Shown here: in pieces, positions 6,030 through 9,180 of the stretch | Layout of the letters: each line of letters starts with the position of its first letter | Position numbering within the stretch: position 1 is the stretch's first letter | Origin: Bordetella parapertussis | GTDB taxonomy: Bacteria > Pseudomonadota > Gammaproteobacteria > Burkholderiales > Burkholderiaceae_C | DNA: 9,180 nt | Assembly: GCA_943328885.2 (NCBI GenBank) | Contig: CALQBT020000075.1 | Location: forward strand, 1-9,180 | Direction of reading: 5' to 3' | Notes under the pieces: model-generated | Database searches by the model: none | What the model saw: only the letters and a program-made list of their open reading frames with translations | Told to the model about the DNA's origin: nothing | Program-made: the position numbers and the translations under genes

Positions 6030-6737
6030 TCAGATCAGCAGGTGCTCGCGGATGTTTCCGGCGCTCACCTGTCCTGCACCGATCGTAGCGACGGTACGCC
6101 CTTTTTCCATCACGTAGCAGCGCTCGCCGAGCGCCTGGATCGTCTCGAGGTTCTGCTCGACGAACAGGATGGTCGTGCCGAGCTCCTTGCGGATGGACTG
6201 CAGCACCTCGCAGATCAGTTGTACGATGTTGGGCTGGATGCCCTCGGTGGGTTCGTCGAGCAGCATCAGCGTCGGGTTGCCGATCAGGACCCTGCCGATC
6301 GCCAGCTGCTGTTGCTCGCCGCCCGACATCGTGCCGGCCAATTGGCCGCGGCGGTCCTTGAGGCGCGGAAAGTACTGGTAGACCATCTCAGGCAGTTTCT
6401 TGCCTTTGGGCCCGCCGATCAACTCGCCCACGGCGAGGTTCTCCGCGACCGTCATGCGCGGGAACACCTCGCGGCCCTGGGGCACGTAGCCCAGGCCCAG
6501 GCGCGCGCGCGCGTCGCTCGGCAGGCCTGTGATGTCCTGCCCTTGCAGCAAGACCTTGCCGCGCGATGCGCCGAGCATGCCCATCAGGCAGCGCATGGTC
6601 GTCGTCTTGCCGACGCCGTTGCGGCCGATCAGGCCGACGATCTCACCCTTGCCGATGTGCAGGTCGACGCCTTGCAGGATCGGCGTCGCGCCGTAACTCG
6701 CGCCGAGTTCGCTCACGTCCAGCAAGGGTTCAGGCAT
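6030..6737 (-). CDS. ABC transporter ATP-binding protein, UrtE/LivF type
   Basis: 235 aa, the usual length. One nucleotide-binding domain: Walker A GRNGVGKTT (38-46, K44), Q-loop Q87 in YVPQGRE, signature MSGGEQQQ (137-144), Walker B LMLLDEP (157-163, E162). The H-loop position reads VEQN, the Gln variant normal for LivF/UrtE proteins. LDEPTEGIQPNIV (160-172) is especially like UrtE. It would sit on the cytoplasmic face of the permease pair and power uptake together with the UrtD-type ATPase. It overlaps the UrtD-type gene by 8 nt (its ATG lies inside the last codons of that gene), and GGGA 6 nt upstream can serve as ribosome site. The frame ends 53 nt before the formamidase-like start. Substrate is not encoded in this subunit; the urea or short-amide assignment comes from the family match and neighbours. 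Confidence 0.92.
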   Translation of the reverse strand: MPEPLLDVSELGASYGATPILQGVDLHIGKGEIVGLIGRNGVGKTTTMRCLMGMLGASRGKVLLQGQDITGLPSDARARLGLGYVPQGREVFPRMTVAENLAVGELIGGPKGKKLPEMVYQYFPRLKDRRGQLAGTMSGGEQQQLAIGRVLIGNPTLMLLDEPTEGIQPNIVQLICEVLQSIRKELGTTILFVEQNLETIQALGERCYVMEKGRTVATIGAGQVSAGNIREHLLI

Positions 6738-7449
6738 TCGTCTTTCCCAGATAGATCTCGGCCACGCGCGGGTCCTGAATGATGTCCTTGATCGGGCCGC
6801 GTGCGAACACCTTGCCGTAGTGCAGCACGGTGACTTGCTTGGCGATCTGACGGATGAACGCCATGTCGTGTTCGACGACGACGACGGTCAGGCCTTGCGC
6901 GTTGAAACGCTGGATCAATTCGCCGGTCTTGAAGGTCTCGTCGGGTGACATGCCGGCCGTGGGCTCATCCATCAAAATCAGTGTCGGCTTGAGCGCCAGC
7001 GCCATGCCGATTTCCAGCCATTGCTGCTGACCGTGGGAAAGCTCGCCCGCCAGTTTGGCATGCTGCGCGCTGAGGTCGAGCAACTCGAGCATCCGGTCCC
7101 GCTCTTGTGCCAGGCTTGCAGGTGGCACATGGTGCTGCAGTGCGATCTGCAGGTTCTGCCAGACCGGCAATTCACGGAAGACGCTGGGCGTCTGCATCTT
7201 GATGCTCATGCCGCTTTTGACGCGCTCGTAAGGACGCTGCCCGGTGACATCGTGACCATCAAAGACGATGCTGCCCGAGGTCGGCTCATGGGTGCCGACG
7301 ATCAGCTTGAACAGCGTGCTTTTGCCCGCGCCGTTGGGGCCGATCAGGCAGTGAATTTCGCCGCGCTCGACGACCAGATCGACATCGGTGACGGCGTCGT
7401 GGCCGCCGAAGCGCTTGCACAGCGCGGTGGTGCGCAGCATCTCGCTCAT
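6730..7449 (-). CDS. ABC transporter ATP-binding protein, UrtD/LivG type
   Basis: 239 aa. Walker A GPNGAGKST (37-45, K43), Q-loop Q86, signature LSHGQQQ (138-144), Walker B LILMDEP (157-163), H-loop H194 in VVEHDM; all nucleotide-binding residues are present. The signature LSHGQQQWLEIGM, the DEPTAGMSPDET segment and the C-terminal VTVLHYGKVFARG...DPRVAEIYLG closely follow UrtD rather than LivG of leucine transport. It is the partner of the UrtE-type ATPase in a heterodimeric motor for a urea/amide-type uptake system. Its start codon overlaps the stop of the upstream permease gene by 4 nt (ATGA), and no good ribosome site precedes it, so translation is probably coupled to the permease. An ATG three codons further in is a possible alternative start. 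Confidence 0.92.
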   Translation of the reverse strand: MSEMLRTTALCKRFGGHDAVTDVDLVVERGEIHCLIGPNGAGKSTLFKLIVGTHEPTSGSIVFDGHDVTGQRPYERVKSGMSIKMQTPSVFRELPVWQNLQIALQHHVPPASLAQERDRMLELLDLSAQHAKLAGELSHGQQQWLEIGMALALKPTLILMDEPTAGMSPDETFKTGELIQRFNAQGLTVVVVEHDMAFIRQIAKQVTVLHYGKVFARGPIKDIIQDPRVAEIYLGKTNA

Positions 7450-8495
7450 GGTCGGCTTGGCTTGTCTGCGCCGACGCGCAGCAGCCGCGAGGCAGCGCGC
7501 GAGACGCTGATCATGAAGCCCTGCGGCGCGACCAACACGGTCACCAGCAGCATCGCGCCCATCAGCACCAGCGCTGCCTGCTGGCTGTAGACGGTGATGG
7601 TCTGAAACGTCAGCAGAATCAGGAACGAGCCGATCATCGTCGCGGTGATGTCGCTGCGCCCGGAAAAAGCGACCCAGACGATGGGCATCGCAGCGGCTGG
7701 CAAGCCTATGCTTGCCGGCGTGATGAATTGGCCCCAGGAGGTGTAGAGCGCGCCGGACAGACCTGCCAGCGCCGAGCCGATGACGAAGAGGACGAGCTGG
7801 TATTTGCGCGTGTCATAGCCCAGAAGTTCAGCGCGCTGCGCGTCCTCGCGGATCGCGACGATCACGTTGCCGAAGCGCGAATTCACAAAGACGCGCAGAC
7901 CCAGGTAGACGAGCAGCAGCAGCAGCAGCACGACGTAGTACAGGCTCACCCCTTCGAGTTCGACGTTGCTGTCGTCGAACCACGGGATGTTCAACCCATC
8001 CATGCCCTTCATGCCGTTGTAGCCGTTCAGGCGCGCCGGTCCGACATGCCATTCCGGTCCAGCGGTCTGGCCCAGGAAAAAAGCCAGCACGAGGGTCGCC
8101 GACAGCGTGACGATGCCGATGAACACGCCGCCGACACCGCCCCAGATGATGAAGTAGCCCAGCACGACTGCGGCCAAAGCGGCCAGTGCGACCGCGATGA
8201 CCAGGGCCAGGATCGTCATGCCACCGCCGCCCAGATTGATCGCAAGAACACCGTAGCCGTAACCTGCGATGCCGAAGAAGAAAGTCTGCCCGAAAGACAG
8301 AATGCCACCATAACCCCAGATCAGCGACAACCCCATGGCCATGAAGACCCAGATCAGCATGTAGGCGACGTTGCCGACCGAGTAGGCATCGGCGACCAGC
8401 GGATAGGCCAGCATCAACGCCAGCACGACGCCGAAACCGATCCAGAAAGGACGGCTGTTGCCTATCGTCTGAGGGCCGTTGAGGGATTTGAACAT
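7446..8495 (-). CDS. ABC transporter permease, UrtC/LivM type
   Basis: 349 aa integral inner-membrane protein with roughly nine hydrophobic segments (about 18-36, 42-60, 64-85, 93-113, 118-141, 184-202, 232-251, 284-302, 308-326). SLIWGYGGILSFGQTFFFGIAGYGYG (57-82) is the conserved LivM/UrtC core. RFGNVIVAIREDAQRAELLGYD (207-228) is the cytoplasmic EAA-type loop that contacts the ATPases. A periplasmic loop lies at about 143-182. Start: an in-frame TAG sits one codon before ATG 8495, so no longer form is possible; there is no clear ribosome site, and the upstream permease stops only 27 nt away, which suggests coupled translation. The six-leucine run at 190-195 is written almost entirely with CTG codons. 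Liv-type amino-acid uptake is the main alternative to urea/amide transport. Confidence 0.9.
   Translation of the reverse strand: MFKSLNGPQTIGNSRPFWIGFGVVLALMLAYPLVADAYSVGNVAYMLIWVFMAMGLSLIWGYGGILSFGQTFFFGIAGYGYGVLAINLGGGGMTILALVIAVALAALAAVVLGYFIIWGGVGGVFIGIVTLSATLVLAFFLGQTAGPEWHVGPARLNGYNGMKGMDGLNIPWFDDSNVELEGVSLYYVVLLLLLLVYLGLRVFVNSRFGNVIVAIREDAQRAELLGYDTRKYQLVLFVIGSALAGLSGALYTSWGQFITPASIGLPAAAMPIVWVAFSGRSDITATMIGSFLILLTFQTITVYSQQAALVLMGAMLLVTVLVAPQGFMISVSRAASRLLRVGADKPSRP
7912..7929. repeat. Trinucleotide repeat, (AGC)6
   Basis: Six tandem AGC units on the plus strand, read as CTG leucine codons within a membrane segment of the UrtC-type permease (residues 190-195). Gain or loss of a unit would keep frame and change the length of the hydrophobic run. 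Confidence 0.7.
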
Positions 8496-8522
8496 GGGCT
8501 AGGGCAAGAGACTGGGGCGGCA

Positions 8523-9180
8523 CTAGCGCGTGCGGCGGGCGATCAATCCCGAGATGCCTTCGGGCAGGATCCTGATGATCACGATCACGGCGAGCAGCAT
8601 GCCGATTTGGCCGACGATCTGACCTGCACTCGCGTTGAGCAGCGTGCGAACCGCGGCCAGGAACAGCCCTGCTGGCGCGGTACCCAGCAGCACGTTCGAG
8701 CCGCCGATCACCACGGTGACGAAACTCTCGACAATGAAGGTCGCACCCATCGTTGGAATCAGCGTCATCGTCGGCGCAAACAGCGCACCGCAGAATCCGG
8801 CGAGTGCGGCACCGATGCCAAAGCTCAGCGCGTAGATGTTGCCCACCTTGACGCCCAGCGCCTGGGCGATCGCCGCGTTTTGCATCGTCGCTCGGGCGTG
8901 CAGCCCGAAGCGCGTGCGCATGAAGATGAAATAAATCAGCGCCAGTGCGGCGATGGCGCCGCCGATCAGGACCAACCTGTAGGTCGAAAATGTGTAATCG
9001 CCTACCGTGAAGCTGCCCGGCGGTGTGCCGATGCCTGCGAGCGAGGAGCCGAAGATGATCAGCATGCTCTGGGTGACGACCAGGCTCAAGCCCCAGGTGG
9101 CCAGCAGCGAATCGAGGGGCCGCTTGTAGAGCTTGCGCACCAGCAGCAGTTCGATGACCACGCCGATCACGCCGGCCGCC
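8523..9180 (-). CDS. ABC transporter permease, UrtB/LivH type, N-terminus outside window
   Basis: 218 residues are visible up to the TAG at 8523; the frame is open through the right edge, and a LivH/UrtB protein would need roughly 75 or more further N-terminal residues. Hydrophobic segments are visible near the edge, then around VLIGGAIAALALIYFIF, ALSFGIGAALAGFCGALF, FIVESFVTVVIGG and a final IGMLLAVIVIIRILPEG. RTRFGLHARATMQNAAIAQALGV is the EAA-type cytoplasmic loop; the MQN...A...LG form and the FIVESFVTVVIGG segment resemble UrtB. It forms the membrane channel with the UrtC-type permease encoded 27 nt downstream. A GTG at 9170 lies within the conserved domain and is not the true start. Confidence 0.88.
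   Translation of the reverse strand, partial: AAGVIGVVIELLLVRKLYKRPLDSLLATWGLSLVVTQSMLIIFGSSLAGIGTPPGSFTVGDYTFSTYRLVLIGGAIAALALIYFIFMRTRFGLHARATMQNAAIAQALGVKVGNIYALSFGIGAALAGFCGALFAPTMTLIPTMGATFIVESFVTVVIGGSNVLLGTAPAGLFLAAVRTLLNASAGQIVGQIGMLLAVIVIIRILPEGISGLIARRTR

Noticed and set aside
7021..7590. Plus-strand open frame of 189 codons
   Set aside because: It spans the junction antisense to the UrtC-type and UrtD-type genes and has no recognisable domain.

Overview
The window is GC-rich outside one short AT-rich island and reads as accessory or catabolic chromosome of a betaproteobacterium, most likely Burkholderiales. That assignment rests on base composition, codon use and the gene families present; there is no rRNA or other taxonomic marker. 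No tRNA, rRNA, CRISPR array, insertion sequence or phage gene was seen.

Layout. (1) 1-437, minus strand: the N-terminus of a large two-partner-secretion exoprotein (extended signal peptide plus filamentous-haemagglutinin-type TPS domain) that runs off the left edge. It is easy to miss because it starts with GTG. (2) 438-927: no convincing gene, but a sharply AT-rich island at about 724-768 that probably carries the promoter for the exoprotein. (3) 928-1773, minus: a crotonase-fold enzyme with the three acidic catalytic residues of delta3,5-delta2,4-dienoyl-CoA isomerase. (4) 1996-2652, plus: a divergently transcribed protein of unknown function resembling EthD/dimeric alpha-beta-barrel proteins, followed by a possible terminator. 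(5) 2776 to the right edge, minus: one compact operon, entering from the right.

The operon, in transcription order, encodes two branched-chain-amino-acid/urea-type ABC permeases (the first cut by the window edge), two ABC ATPases of UrtD and UrtE type, an acetamidase/formamidase-family enzyme, a DUF2848 protein and an amidase-signature-family hydrolase. The transporter genes overlap or nearly touch (27 nt gap, 4 nt overlap, 8 nt overlap). The hydrolase genes follow with gaps of 53, 128 and 43 nt. The simplest reading is an uptake-and-hydrolysis system for a short amide, urea-like compound or larger amidated/carbamoylated molecule: the transporter imports it, and two unrelated amide hydrolases plus the DUF2848 protein release ammonia and an acid. 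It resembles the known fmd (formamide/short-chain amide) arrangement, but the presence of DUF2848 and a second amidase makes the true substrate uncertain. The binding protein, the operon promoter and any regulator would lie right of the window.

The best candidate for something undescribed is the trio formamidase-like / DUF2848 / amidase attached to this transporter.
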